DNA of 41,418 nucleotides from Streptomyces sp. JJ38 (GCF_019303475.1 NZ_JABLSI010000045.1:1-41418), one strand, 5' to 3'. Shown: positions 7,892 to 19,106, counted from the stretch's first letter. The notes: a model not told the origin generated them from the sequence alone. A program made the numbers and translations.

Positions 7892-9052
7892 GTGCTCAAC
7901 AAGACTTTTCTGAAGCTTGCCGCGCCGTTGGCGGTTGGTGCTCTCGCCCTGACGGGCTGCGGGAGTGACAGCGGTGGCGGTGGTGGCGACACCATCCGGA
8001 TTGCCTTCCAGGGTCCCCTTTCCGGTGACAATGTCCAGCTTGGTACGAACATGGAGAACGGCATCAAGCTGGCCATCGAGGAGGCGAATGCCTCGGGTGA
8101 CTACGACTTCGAGGTCGAGTACCTGCCGGCGGATGACCAGGGTAAGCCGGACAAGGCGACGGCCGCCGCGCAGAAGGCGATATCCGAGGGTGCCATCGCG
8201 GTGATCGGCCCGGCGTTCTCCGGTGCGGCCGACACGGCGGGTGAAGTCTACGCGGAGGCGGGTATTCCGGCGGTTTCCTCGTCGGCGACGCGCCCGGACC
8301 TGACCACGAAGGGCTATGGGACCTTCCTGCGCGCGGTGCCGAACGACTCGGCGCAGGGTGCGGGTATGGCGAAGTACTTCGACCAGGCCACGGACGCCGA
8401 GAAGGTCGTCGTCGTGGACGACAAGACCGACTACGGCGTGGGCCTGGCGGATGTGGCCGAGAAGGAGCTGAAGGCGGTCGGGATCGAGGTCGTCCGCCAG
8501 TCGGTTCCGCAGAAGGCGCCGGACTACACGGCCGCCGCGAAGAACGTGGTGGGTCAGAAGGCCGACGGCCTGATCTACGCGGGCTACTACGAGGACGCCG
8601 GTCCGTTCGCGAAGAAGCTGGCCAGCGAGGGCTTCGACGGCATCGCGATGTCGGGTGACGGCTCGAACGACATGGGCTTCGTGAAGCTGGCCGGCGATGC
8701 CGCCAACGACTGGAAGCTGACCTGCCCCTGCACGGACCCGACGCAGGAGGAGGCGACGAAGAAGTTCGCCACCGACTACGAGAAGAAGTTCAACCAGGCT
8801 CCGGGCACCTACTCGGCCGAGTCGTATGACGTCGCCAAGATGATCATCGAGCAGGTCGCGCAGACGGGCGGTGCGGACTCCGACAGCGACAAGCTGATGG
8901 AGGCGCTGCGCGGTGTGGAGTACAAGGGTCTGACGAAGACGTTCTCGTTCGACGACAAGGGCGAGTTCAAGAACCAGACGATCTACCTGTACGAGGTCAA
9001 GGACCAGAAGATCGGGTACGTCGGGAACATCGATGAGCTGGGCGCTGAGTAA
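7892..9052 (+). CDS. livK: branched-chain amino acid ABC transporter, substrate-binding lipoprotein
   Basis: A 386-residue periplasmic-binding-type protein (Leu/Ile/Val-binding family, type I fold). The signal peptide ends in the lipobox ALTGC (Cys23), so the protein should be anchored outside the membrane; a Gly/Ser linker follows. The mature start (TIRIAFQGPLSG) and the IGPAFSG, VPNDSAQG and YSAESYDV segments are typical. GTG 7892 was chosen because the lipoprotein signal begins there and a purine-rich AGGGGG lies about 10 nt upstream. It is the first gene of a five-gene operon, separated from the permease genes by a 207-nt gap containing a strong hairpin, which would let the binding protein be made in excess. 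Substrate is likely Leu/Ile/Val but is not proven by sequence. Confidence 0.93.
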   Translation: MLNKTFLKLAAPLAVGALALTGCGSDSGGGGGDTIRIAFQGPLSGDNVQLGTNMENGIKLAIEEANASGDYDFEVEYLPADDQGKPDKATAAAQKAISEGAIAVIGPAFSGAADTAGEVYAEAGIPAVSSSATRPDLTTKGYGTFLRAVPNDSAQGAGMAKYFDQATDAEKVVVVDDKTDYGVGLADVAEKELKAVGIEVVRQSVPQKAPDYTAAAKNVVGQKADGLIYAGYYEDAGPFAKKLASEGFDGIAMSGDGSNDMGFVKLAGDAANDWKLTCPCTDPTQEEATKKFATDYEKKFNQAPGTYSAESYDVAKMIIEQVAQTGGADSDSDKLMEALRGVEYKGLTKTFSFDDKGEFKNQTIYLYEVKDQKIGYVGNIDELGAE

Positions 9053-9111
9053 GTCCCCGGCTGCGGGCCCGGTGACGGGTTCGCCTTCTGTGCCGGTCTC
9101 CTGACCGGTAT

Positions 9112-9149
9112 CCGGCCGGCGCGATGCGCGCGTGCATTGCGCCGGCCGG
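9112..9149 (+). terminator. strong hairpin between binding-protein and permease genes (attenuator)
   Basis: CCGGCCGGCGC (9112-9122) and GCGCCGGCCGG (9139-9149) pair over 11 bp without a mismatch, and ATGC/GCAT inside the loop can extend the structure. No T tract follows, as usual in actinomycetes. It is placed to cut most transcripts after the binding-protein gene and to protect that message from 3' decay. Confidence 0.6.
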
Positions 9150-9259
9150 TGTTCCACGGTTCGGGTGTGGGTTTCGCCCGTCCGCGTTTTTCTTCCGCTG
9201 CTGCCGGGGCCGTGCTGAACGTGCGGGGCGGTGGCTCGTTCCCATAAGGAAGTCGTTCG

Positions 9260-10183
9260 ATGTCCCTCAACGAGTTCTGGGACTTCCTGGTCCTAGGGGT
9301 GGTGCTCGGCTGTCTTTATGCCGTCATCGCCATTGGTTACACGCTGGTCTACGGCGTGCTTCAGCTTCTGAACTTCGCGCACAGCGAAGTGTTCATGTTC
9401 GGTGGTTTCGGTGGTCTGCTGGCGCTGACGGTGTGGGCTCCGCCCGCGGATCCGTCGGGCGCGACGTCGGTGTTGTACGTCGTGGTCGGCATGCTGGCGG
9501 GTGCGGCGTTCGGTGGCGTGGTGGCCTATGGCCTGGAGAAGGTCGCCTACCGGCCGCTGAGACGGCGCAAAGCGCCGCGGCTGGTGTTCCTGATCACGGC
9601 GATCGGCGCGTCGTTCTTCCTCTACAACCTGGCGGGGAAGCTCTTCGGCCGCAATTCGCTGGCCATGCCGAAGCTGTACGAGAACGACACGGTGTTCTCG
9701 CTGTTCGGGGCGGACCTGAGCGTGACGATGGTCCTGATCGTGGTGTCCGCGGTGGGCATGATGATCGGCCTGGACTACGTGGTGAACCGGACGAAGCTGG
9801 GGTCGGGTATCCGCGCGGTGGCGCAGGACCCGGAAGTGGCCTCGTTGATGGGTGTGGACATCGACAAGGTGGTGTCGCGCACGTTCGTGATCGGTGGTCT
9901 GCTCGGTGGCGCGGCGGGGTTCCTCTTCGGGGTGAACAACAAGGTCGTGTACACGATGGGCTTCCTTCCGGGGATCACGGCGTTCGCGGCGGCGGTTCTC
10001 GGTGGTATCGGCAATGTGCGCGGGGCGATGCTCGGTGGCATGGTGCTGGGCATCGTGGAGACGCTCACCGTGTACTTCTGGGGCGAGGAGTGGCGCTATG
10101 TGGCGGGCTTCGCCGTGCTGGTCGTGGTGTTGATGTTCCGGCCGACGGGCCTGCTGGGTGAGCGTCTTGGGAGGACCGCATGA
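9260..10183 (+). CDS. livH: branched-chain amino acid ABC transporter permease LivH
   Basis: A 307-residue integral membrane protein with about eight hydrophobic helices. The N-terminal YAVIAIGYTLVYGV and LLNFAHSEVFMFGG segments are the LivH signature, and the coupling region EVASLMGVD that contacts the ATPases lies near 193-201. AAGGA sits 7 nt before the ATG. The stop overlaps the ATG of the next permease gene (ATGA), so the two are translationally coupled and should form the LivH-LivM heterodimer in the membrane. Confidence 0.95.
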   Translation: MSLNEFWDFLVLGVVLGCLYAVIAIGYTLVYGVLQLLNFAHSEVFMFGGFGGLLALTVWAPPADPSGATSVLYVVVGMLAGAAFGGVVAYGLEKVAYRPLRRRKAPRLVFLITAIGASFFLYNLAGKLFGRNSLAMPKLYENDTVFSLFGADLSVTMVLIVVSAVGMMIGLDYVVNRTKLGSGIRAVAQDPEVASLMGVDIDKVVSRTFVIGGLLGGAAGFLFGVNNKVVYTMGFLPGITAFAAAVLGGIGNVRGAMLGGMVLGIVETLTVYFWGEEWRYVAGFAVLVVVLMFRPTGLLGERLGRTA

Positions 10184-11541
10184 GCGCGGAGGCGATGGTC
10201 CGCGGCGGTGTCGCGGAGCGGTTGCGGACGGTGCGCTGGTACCAGCAGCCGCGGTGGAAGCGTTTGGGCGCGATGATCGCGTTGGCGCTGCTGGCGACGA
10301 TGGTCACCGGAGTGCAGGGCAGTCAGCGTGATCTGTTCTACGCGCTGGAGGAGGACTTCACCGGTCCGGCGCCGTGGATCTGGCTGGCGGTGACGGTCGG
10401 TGTGTGGGCGGTGCGCGAGTTCGCGGCGCCGCAGGTGAGGACGGCGACCGAGGCGGCCAGGGGCGCGGCGCACGGTCCGCGGGCGTGGGTGCGGCGGTGC
10501 TGGAGCGACCGGCGGGTGCGCTATGGCGTGCTGGGTGGTCTGGCGGTGCTGGCGGTGTTCCTGCCGTCGACGGTGGACCGGTACTGGCAGACGGTGCTGG
10601 TGGACCAGATCGCGATCTACGTGCTGGTGGCGATCGGCCTGAACGTCGTGATCGGCTGGGCCGGGATGCTGGACCTGGGCTTCATCGCGTTCTTCGCGAT
10701 CGGGGCGTACAGCGCGGCGTACTGGACGGGTGCGCTGCCGGTGGCGCCGCCGATGGAGTTGAACAACTTCGCGGTGATCCCGGTGGCGATCGTGACGTGT
10801 CTGGTGGCGGGTGTGCTGCTGGGTGCGCCGACGCTGCGGTTGCGCGGTGACTATCTCGCGATCGTGACGCTGGGCTTCCACGAGATCGTGTATCTGACGG
10901 CGAAGAACCTGGATGGCGTCACGGGCGGTACCGGTGGCGCGAAGGTGGACCGGTTCTCGCTGGATCTGGGTTTCTGGTCGTACGAGTGGGGCGTCATCGA
11001 TCCGATGCCGTACTACTACCTGTTGCTGGGGTTCATCGCGGTCACGGTGTACTTCTTCGTGCGGCTGGAGCACTCGAAGGTCGGCCGGGCGTGGACGGCG
11101 ATCCGTGAGGACGAGATCGCGGCCGCGTCGACGGGCGTGGACACGGTGCGCTACAAGCTGATGGCGTTCGCGATCGGTGCGTCGACGTCGGGTGTGGCGG
11201 GTGTGGCCTATGCCTCGAAGGTGGGGTACATCAACTCGGAGAACTTCATCATCCTGTTGTCCGTGCTGGTGCTCGCGTACGTCATCTTCGGCGGTATGGG
11301 TTCGCTGGTCGGCGTGTTGTTCGGTGCGGCGTTCCTGGTGTGGCTGCCGGAGGCGCTGCGGGACGTCGTGGACCCGAAGGACCGGTACATGTACCTGGGC
11401 GTGCTGTTGGTGATCATGATGATCTACCGGCCGCAGGGTGTGATTCCGTCGCGGCGTCGTTCGCGTGAGTTGAAGATGGCGCAGAGCGGCGACGTGGACG
11501 CGGCGCCGGCGACGAAGCCGGTGGGAGGCGAGCAGTCATGA
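10180..11541 (+). CDS. livM: branched-chain amino acid ABC transporter permease LivM
   Basis: A 453-residue membrane protein and LivH's partner. The conserved permease core begins near residue 140 (QIAIYVLVAIGLNVVIGWAGMLDLGF) and contains the LRGDYLAIVTLGF segment and the coupling region around 310-325 (AIREDEIAAASTGVD). About 130 residues precede the core and carry two extra hydrophobic segments (about 28-45 and 65-80) and a basic linker, an extension seen in the longer LivM group. It ends in a short charged tail. It overlaps its neighbours by four bases at both ends. Confidence 0.94.
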   Translation: MSAEAMVRGGVAERLRTVRWYQQPRWKRLGAMIALALLATMVTGVQGSQRDLFYALEEDFTGPAPWIWLAVTVGVWAVREFAAPQVRTATEAARGAAHGPRAWVRRCWSDRRVRYGVLGGLAVLAVFLPSTVDRYWQTVLVDQIAIYVLVAIGLNVVIGWAGMLDLGFIAFFAIGAYSAAYWTGALPVAPPMELNNFAVIPVAIVTCLVAGVLLGAPTLRLRGDYLAIVTLGFHEIVYLTAKNLDGVTGGTGGAKVDRFSLDLGFWSYEWGVIDPMPYYYLLLGFIAVTVYFFVRLEHSKVGRAWTAIREDEIAAASTGVDTVRYKLMAFAIGASTSGVAGVAYASKVGYINSENFIILLSVLVLAYVIFGGMGSLVGVLFGAAFLVWLPEALRDVVDPKDRYMYLGVLLVIMMIYRPQGVIPSRRRSRELKMAQSGDVDAAPATKPVGGEQS

Positions 11542-12569
11542 CGACCGAGGTGATCAAGGACCGGGGGCCCGGTGGCCGACCGGAGCCGGATGCCGGGGAC
11601 CTGGTGCTGGACGCGAGTGGCGTCACCCTGCGGTTCGGCGGTGTGACGAGCCTGGACGGCGTCGAGGTGGTCATGCGCCGGGGCGAGATCCTGGCGGTGA
11701 TCGGGCCGAACGGTGCCGGGAAGACGTCGCTGTTCAACTCCCTGACGGGTGCCTACGTTCCGCAGGAGGGCCGGATCACGTACCGGCCCGCGGACGGCGG
11801 TGAGCACGAGCTGCGGGCGCGTAAGCCGCATCTGGTGAACCGTCTGGGGCTGGCGCGGACGTTCCAGAACATCCGGCTGTTCGGGGCGCTGACGGCGCTG
11901 GAGAACGTGAAGATCGCGGCGGAGACGCGGCTGAGGGCCGATCCGGTGTCGATCATGCTGGGGTTGCCGAACGCCCGGCGGGCCGAGCGGACCAGTGACC
12001 GCAGGGCGCACGAGGTGCTGGAGTTCGTGGGCCTGCTGGGGAAGATCAACGAGCTGGCGGGGTCGCTGAGCTACGGCGACCAGCGGCGGCTGGAGATCGC
12101 CCGGGCGCTGGCGACGGACCCGCAGGTGCTGCTGTTGGACGAGCCGGCGGCGGGGACGAACCCGACGGAGAAGCTGGAGCTGGAGGAGCTGATCCGGCGG
12201 ATCAACCGGGAGCTGGGGGTGAGCGTGCTGCTGATCGAGCACGACATGCGCCTGGTGATGTCGGTGGCGGACCGGGTGATGGTGCTCAACTTCGGCAAGA
12301 AGATCGCCGAGGGGACGCCGTCCGAGGTGCAGCGTGATCCGGCGGTGGTGGAGGCCTATCTCGGTGCTCCGGCGGCCTCGGACGAGGCGTCCGAGGCCGG
12401 TGTGGAGTCCGGGACGGAGGCCGAGCCCGAGTCCGGGACGGGCCCGGAGTCCGGGGAGGACGACGGGGAGCCGGAGGGCTCCGCGGAGGTCCCCGGGGCG
12501 CGTGACGGCGAGGAGGCCGAGGGGCGGCTGCGGAAGGCCGACGAGCGGCCGCGGAAGGATGACGAATGA
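11538..12569 (+). CDS. livG: branched-chain amino acid ABC transporter ATPase LivG, with acidic C-terminal tail
   Basis: A 343-residue ABC ATPase. Walker A GPNGAGKTS is at 56-64, the LivG-type Q-loop region contains ARTFQNIRLF, the signature is LSYGDQRR, and Walker B LLLDEPAAG and the switch histidine (LLIEHD) follow. The ATPase domain ends near residue 278, where LivG proteins normally stop. It is followed by about 65 residues made mostly of Glu, Ser, Gly, Pro and Asp and ending in a basic/acidic stretch. The tail has no recognisable domain and may be disordered. The gene overlaps both neighbours by four bases. Confidence 0.95.
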   Translation: MTTEVIKDRGPGGRPEPDAGDLVLDASGVTLRFGGVTSLDGVEVVMRRGEILAVIGPNGAGKTSLFNSLTGAYVPQEGRITYRPADGGEHELRARKPHLVNRLGLARTFQNIRLFGALTALENVKIAAETRLRADPVSIMLGLPNARRAERTSDRRAHEVLEFVGLLGKINELAGSLSYGDQRRLEIARALATDPQVLLLDEPAAGTNPTEKLELEELIRRINRELGVSVLLIEHDMRLVMSVADRVMVLNFGKKIAEGTPSEVQRDPAVVEAYLGAPAASDEASEAGVESGTEAEPESGTGPESGEDDGEPEGSAEVPGARDGEEAEGRLRKADERPRKDDE

Positions 12570-13333
12570 GCGGCACCACGGAGTTGACGAAGGAGCCGGT
12601 GCGGGATGTGCCGGGCGGCACTCCGGTGCTGGAGTTGCGTGATCTGCGGGTGTTCTACGGCGCGATCGAGGCGCTGAAGGGCATCGACCTGTCGGTGCAC
12701 GAGGGCGAGGTCGTGGCGCTGCTCGGTGCGAACGGTGCCGGGAAGTCGACGACGCTGCGGACCGCGTCGGGGATGCTGTCGCCGCGCTCGGGGCAGGTGC
12801 TGCTGCACGGCGAGCGGGTGGACGGCATCAAGTCGCACGACCTGGTGCAGTTCGGGATCGGGCATGTGCCCGAGGGCCGTCGGGTCTTCGCGCGCATGAC
12901 GGTCAAGGAGAACCTGGAGATGGGGGCCTACCGGTTCCGGTCTCCCGACCGGGACGCCATGGACCGGGTGTACTCGCTCTTTCCGCGGCTGCACGAGCGC
13001 AAGTCGCAGTTGGGCGGGACGCTGTCCGGCGGTGAGCAGCAGATGCTGGCGATCGGCCGTGCGCTGATGGGCAAGCCGGAGCTGTTGCTGTTGGACGAGC
13101 CCTCGATGGGTCTGGCGCCGCTGATCGTGCAGCAGATCTTCGACATCCTGAAGGAGATCAACGAGCAGGGCACGACGGTGCTGCTGGTGGAGCAGAACGC
13201 TTCGCAGGCGCTGCAGTTGGCCGACCGCGGCTACGTGCTGGAGACGGGTGCGGTGGCGATGTCGGGTGAGGCGTCGTCGCTGCTGGCCGATCCGCGGGTG
13301 CGGGAGGCCTACCTGGGCGAGGGCGCGGCCTGA
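12566..13333 (+). CDS. livF: branched-chain amino acid ABC transporter ATPase LivF
   Basis: A 255-residue ABC ATPase, the second nucleotide-binding subunit of the importer. It has Walker A GANGAGKST, the signature LSGGEQQ, Walker B LLLDEPSMG and the switch histidine position replaced by the LivF-typical LLVEQN. The length is slightly above the 235-240 of most LivF proteins because of a 20-residue N-terminal lead. It starts in a four-base overlap with livG and ends the operon just before a large palindromic terminator. Confidence 0.95.
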   Translation: MSGTTELTKEPVRDVPGGTPVLELRDLRVFYGAIEALKGIDLSVHEGEVVALLGANGAGKSTTLRTASGMLSPRSGQVLLHGERVDGIKSHDLVQFGIGHVPEGRRVFARMTVKENLEMGAYRFRSPDRDAMDRVYSLFPRLHERKSQLGGTLSGGEQQMLAIGRALMGKPELLLLDEPSMGLAPLIVQQIFDILKEINEQGTTVLLVEQNASQALQLADRGYVLETGAVAMSGEASSLLADPRVREAYLGEGAA

Positions 13334-13344
13334 GGCCGGCGTGA

Positions 13345-13390
13345 ACGGGCGAGGGGCCGGGCACCACATGGTGCCCGGCCCCTCGCCCGT
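13345..13390. terminator. bidirectional terminator: 22-bp perfect inverted repeat with 2-nt centre
   Basis: Positions 13345-13366 and 13369-13390 are perfect reverse complements, separated by only two bases (CA). It lies between the ends of livF (plus) and the thioesterase gene (minus) and would stop transcription from both sides. No T tract is present. Confidence 0.85.
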
Positions 13391-13399
13391 GTTCGGGGG

Positions 13400-13852
13400 T
13401 CAGGCGTCGCGCAGGAGGCAGGTGAGGCGGGCGGTGCACACGCGCCGGTCCTGTTCGTCGGTGATGGCGATGTCGTAGGTGGCGGTGGTGCGTCCGCGGT
13501 GGACGGGGGTGGCGGTGCCGGTGACGAGTCCGGAGCGCAGGCCGCGGTGGTGGGTGCAGTTGAGGTCCACGCCGACGGCGACCTTGCCGGGGCCGCCGTG
13601 GAGCATGGCGCCGACGGAACCGAGGGTCTCGGCGAGGACGGCGGAGGCGCCGCCGTGCAGGAGTCCGTAGGGCTGGGTGTTGCCCTCGACGGGGAGGGTG
13701 CCGACGACGCGGTCGGGGGCGGCTTCGAGGATCTTCAGGCCCATGCGGTCACCGAGGTGGCCGGCGGAGAAGAGGGTGGGCAGGTCGATGCCGAGTCCGG
13801 ACCACTGGTCGAGGACGTCCTGGGGGAAGCGGGTGGTGGTGTTCTCGCCCAT
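13400..13852 (-). CDS. hotdog-fold thioesterase (PaaI family)
   Basis: A 150-residue hotdog protein. The segment YGLLHGGASAVLAETLGS carries the HGG and glutamate typical of PaaI/YdiI-type acyl-CoA thioesterases, and VGVDLNCTHHRGLRSG follows as in that family. It should hydrolyse an acyl- or aryl-CoA thioester in the cytoplasm; the substrate cannot be told. The ATG at 13852 gives the usual family length. It faces livF across a shared terminator and lies downstream of the oxidoreductase gene on the same strand with an 80-nt gap. Confidence 0.88.
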   Translation of the reverse strand: MGENTTTRFPQDVLDQWSGLGIDLPTLFSAGHLGDRMGLKILEAAPDRVVGTLPVEGNTQPYGLLHGGASAVLAETLGSVGAMLHGGPGKVAVGVDLNCTHHRGLRSGLVTGTATPVHRGRTTATYDIAITDEQDRRVCTARLTCLLRDA

Positions 13853-13932
13853 GGCGTTGTGCGGCTCCGATCGTTGTCGGCGTGGTGGTGGCGCCCGGTG
13901 GGGCGGTTGCCGTCCCGATGCTAAGCGGTTGC

Positions 13933-16218
<2,286 letters not shown>

Positions 16219-16300
16219 GGTCCGATCCTGCCACGCGTGCGGGCGGGCCGGTCGTGCCCGGCGCGGAGGGGCGGCGTGGAGGGGGCGGTGCGGCTCGGGG

Positions 16301-16323
16301 TTGTCGGTGGGGCGTGGCAGGAT
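16301..16323 (+). promoter_or_regulatory. RecA-independent DNA-damage type promoter of polA
   Basis: TTGTCGGTG (16301-16309), an 8-nt spacer and CAGGAT (16318-16323) match the mycobacterial RecA-NDp/PafBC pattern TTGTCRGTG-N8-TANNNT at all nine upstream positions and at two of the three fixed -10 positions. The GTG start follows 7 nt after the -10, so the transcript would be leaderless. Confidence 0.6.
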
Positions 16324-16330
16324 CGGGGGC

Positions 16331-19087
16331 GTGGCAAAGGACGAGCAGAGCAGGCGGGCAGGCGGCGTGGCGGTACAGGAGCAGGCGGAGCGGGGCGGTG
16401 CGCGGAAGCTGCTGCTCATGGACGGGCACTCGCTGGCCTACCGGGCGTTCTTCGCTCTGCCGGAGGAGAACTTCTCCACCACCACGGGGCAGACGACGAA
16501 CGCGGTGTACGGGTTCGTGTCGATGCTGTCGAACACGCTGCGCGACGAGGCTCCCACGCACTTCGCGGTGGCGTTCGACGTCTCGCGCAAGACGTGGCGG
16601 GCGGAGCAGTTCGCCGAGTACAAGGCGAACCGTTCGAAGACGCCGGACGGCTTCCGCGGGCAGGTGGAGCTGATCGGCGAGCTGCTGGACGCGATGCGGG
16701 TCAAGCGGTTCGCGGTGGAGGGCTTCGAGGCGGACGACGTGATCGCCACCCTGGCCACGCAGGCGGAGGCGGAGGGCTTCGAGGTCTCCATCGTCACCGG
16801 CGACCGGGACTGCTTCCAGCTCGTCTCGGACCGGGTCACGGTGCTCTATCCCACGAAGGGGGTCTCGGAGCTGACGCGGTTCACTCCGGAGAAGGTGCGG
16901 GAGAAGTACGGGCTGGAGCCCGCCCAGTACCCGGATTTCGCGGCACTGCGGGGCGACCCGTCGGACAATCTGCCCGGCATCCCGGGTGTGGGGGAGAAGA
17001 CGGCCACCAAGTGGATCACCCAGTTCGGCTCGTTCGACGCGTTGGTGGCCCGGGCGGACGAGATCAAGACGAAGGCCGGGCAGAACCTCCGGGATCACCT
17101 GGAGGCGGTCAAGCTCAACCGGCGGCTGACGGAGATGGTGCGGGACATCGAGCTGCCCTGCGGCCCGCCGGAGCTGGAGCGCGCGGGCTACGACCGTGAG
17201 GCGCTGACCTCGCTGCTGGACGTGCTGGAGATCCGCAACCCCAATTTCCGGGAGCGGCTGTTCGCCGTCGACCCGGCCGCCGCCGAGGCCGAGCAGGAGG
17301 CCCCGGCCGCGGGCGTGGAGCTGGACGGGCGGGTGCTGCGGGGCGGGGAGCTGGCACCGTGGCTGGCCGGGCACGCGCCCCCGGCGGGCCGTCCGCTGGG
17401 CCTGGTGTCGGTGGACGACTGGCGGCTGGGGGCGGGCCAGGTCAGCGAGGTCGCGCTCGCCACGGCGGAGGGCCCGGCCGTCTGGTTCGACCCGGCCACG
17501 CTGGACGCCGCGGACGAGCAGGCGTTCGCGGCCTGGCTGGCGGACGCCGAGCGGCCCAAGGTGGTGTACAACGCCCGGGCCACGCAGCGGGTGTTCGCCG
17601 AGCACGGCTGGCGGGTCGAGGGCATCACGACGGACCCGGCGCTGGCCGCCTATCTGGTGCAGCCCGGCCGTCGCAGCTTCGCGCTGGAGACGCTCAGCAT
17701 CGAGTTCCTGGGCCGTGAGCTGCCGCAGCCCGCCGAGGGCGCCTCGGGGCAGCTGGCGCTGGGGGCCGACGAGCAGGAGCAGGCCGACGCCCTGATGGGG
17801 CAGGCCCGCACCGTGCTGGACCTGGGCGAGGCGTTCGCGGAGCGGCTGGCCGAGGTGGGGGCCGCCCGGCTGCTGGCGGAGATGGAGCTGCCCGTCTCGG
17901 AGCTGCTGTCCCGCATGGAGCGCGCCGGGATCGCGGCGGACCGCGCGTGGCTGGGAGGCCTGGAGCAGCAGTTCGCGGACGCGGCCCAGCAGGCCGTGCG
18001 GGAGGCGCACGCCGCCGTCGGCCACGAGTTCAACCTGGGCTCGCCCAAGCAGCTCCAGGAGGTCCTCTTCGGCGAGCTGGGCCTGCCGAAGACGAAGAAG
18101 ACGAAGACGGGCTACACGACCGACGCCGACGCGCTGGCGTGGCTGGCGACGCAGACGGATCACGAGCTGCCGGTGCTGATGCTGCGCTACCGGGAGCAGT
18201 CCAAGCTGCGCGCCACCGTCGAGGGGCTGATCAAGACGATCGGCGCGGACGGGCGCATCCACACCACCTTCAGCCAGACGGTCGCCGCCACCGGCCGACT
18301 GTCCTCGACCGAGCCGAACCTGCAGAACGTCCCGGTGCGCACCGACGAGGGTCGCGCGATCCGCCGCGCGTTCGTCGTGGGCGAGGGCTTCGAGTCGCTG
18401 ATGACGGCCGACTACAGCCAGATCGAGCTGCGGGTCATGGCGCACCTGTCGGAGGACGAGGGGCTCATCGAGGCGTTCACCTCCGGGGAGGACCTCCACA
18501 CCACCGTCGCCTCGCAGGTGTTCGGCGTCGCCCCCGAGCAGGTCGACGCCGAGATGCGGCGCAAGATCAAGGCGATGTCCTACGGCCTGGCCTACGGGCT
18601 CTCCGCGTTCGGGCTGTCCCAGCAGCTGGGCATCAGCCCCGAGGAGGCGCGCGGGCTGATGGACACCTACTTCGAGCGCTTTGGCGGCGTACGGGACTAT
18701 CTGCGCCACGCGGTGGAGGAGGCTCGCGCCGTCGGCTACACCAACACGATGCTGGGCCGCCGCCGCTACCTTCCGGACCTCAACTCCAGCAACCGGCAGC
18801 GTCGAGAGATGGCCGAGCGGATGGCGCTCAACGCCCCGATCCAGGGCACCGCCGCCGACATCGTCAAGATCGCCATGCTGCGGGTGGACGAGGCGCTGCG
18901 CCGGGAGGACCTCTCCTCCCGGATGCTGCTCCAGGTGCACGACGAGATCGTGCTCGAAGTCGCCCCGGGCGAACGCGAGGCCGTCGAGGAGCTGGTGCGA
19001 CGGGAGATGGCGGGCGCGGTGGAACTGCGCGCCCCGCTGGACGTGTCCGTGGGGGTGGGGCCCGACTGGGAGTCGGCGGCCCACTGA
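16331..19087 (+). CDS. polA: DNA polymerase I
   Basis: A 918-residue DNA polymerase I for Okazaki-fragment processing and repair synthesis. The 5'-nuclease domain (about 28-300) is intact: MDGHSLAYRAFF, GFEADDVIATLA, TGDRDCFQLV and GDPSDNLPG carry the metal-binding acidic residues. The 3'-5' exonuclease-like domain (about 330-500) lacks the DxE pair and the later aspartates, so it should not proofread, as known for actinobacterial Pol I. The polymerase domain has DYSQIELR, the finger helix RRKIKAMSYGLAYG and HDEIVLE. GTG 16331 was chosen because it follows a -10 box by 7 nt and gives the short basic N-terminal lead of streptomycete PolA. No intein is present. Confidence 0.97.
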   Translation: MAKDEQSRRAGGVAVQEQAERGGARKLLLMDGHSLAYRAFFALPEENFSTTTGQTTNAVYGFVSMLSNTLRDEAPTHFAVAFDVSRKTWRAEQFAEYKANRSKTPDGFRGQVELIGELLDAMRVKRFAVEGFEADDVIATLATQAEAEGFEVSIVTGDRDCFQLVSDRVTVLYPTKGVSELTRFTPEKVREKYGLEPAQYPDFAALRGDPSDNLPGIPGVGEKTATKWITQFGSFDALVARADEIKTKAGQNLRDHLEAVKLNRRLTEMVRDIELPCGPPELERAGYDREALTSLLDVLEIRNPNFRERLFAVDPAAAEAEQEAPAAGVELDGRVLRGGELAPWLAGHAPPAGRPLGLVSVDDWRLGAGQVSEVALATAEGPAVWFDPATLDAADEQAFAAWLADAERPKVVYNARATQRVFAEHGWRVEGITTDPALAAYLVQPGRRSFALETLSIEFLGRELPQPAEGASGQLALGADEQEQADALMGQARTVLDLGEAFAERLAEVGAARLLAEMELPVSELLSRMERAGIAADRAWLGGLEQQFADAAQQAVREAHAAVGHEFNLGSPKQLQEVLFGELGLPKTKKTKTGYTTDADALAWLATQTDHELPVLMLRYREQSKLRATVEGLIKTIGADGRIHTTFSQTVAATGRLSSTEPNLQNVPVRTDEGRAIRRAFVVGEGFESLMTADYSQIELRVMAHLSEDEGLIEAFTSGEDLHTTVASQVFGVAPEQVDAEMRRKIKAMSYGLAYGLSAFGLSQQLGISPEEARGLMDTYFERFGGVRDYLRHAVEEARAVGYTNTMLGRRRYLPDLNSSNRQRREMAERMALNAPIQGTAADIVKIAMLRVDEALRREDLSSRMLLQVHDEIVLEVAPGEREAVEELVRREMAGAVELRAPLDVSVGVGPDWESAAH

Positions 19088-19106
19088 CAGCCGGGCGAAG
19101 TCTGAC

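Noticed and set aside
16331..19087. Intein in polA, prompted by the LAGLIDADG protein elsewhere
   Set aside because: All polymerase motifs are contiguous and the length is normal.
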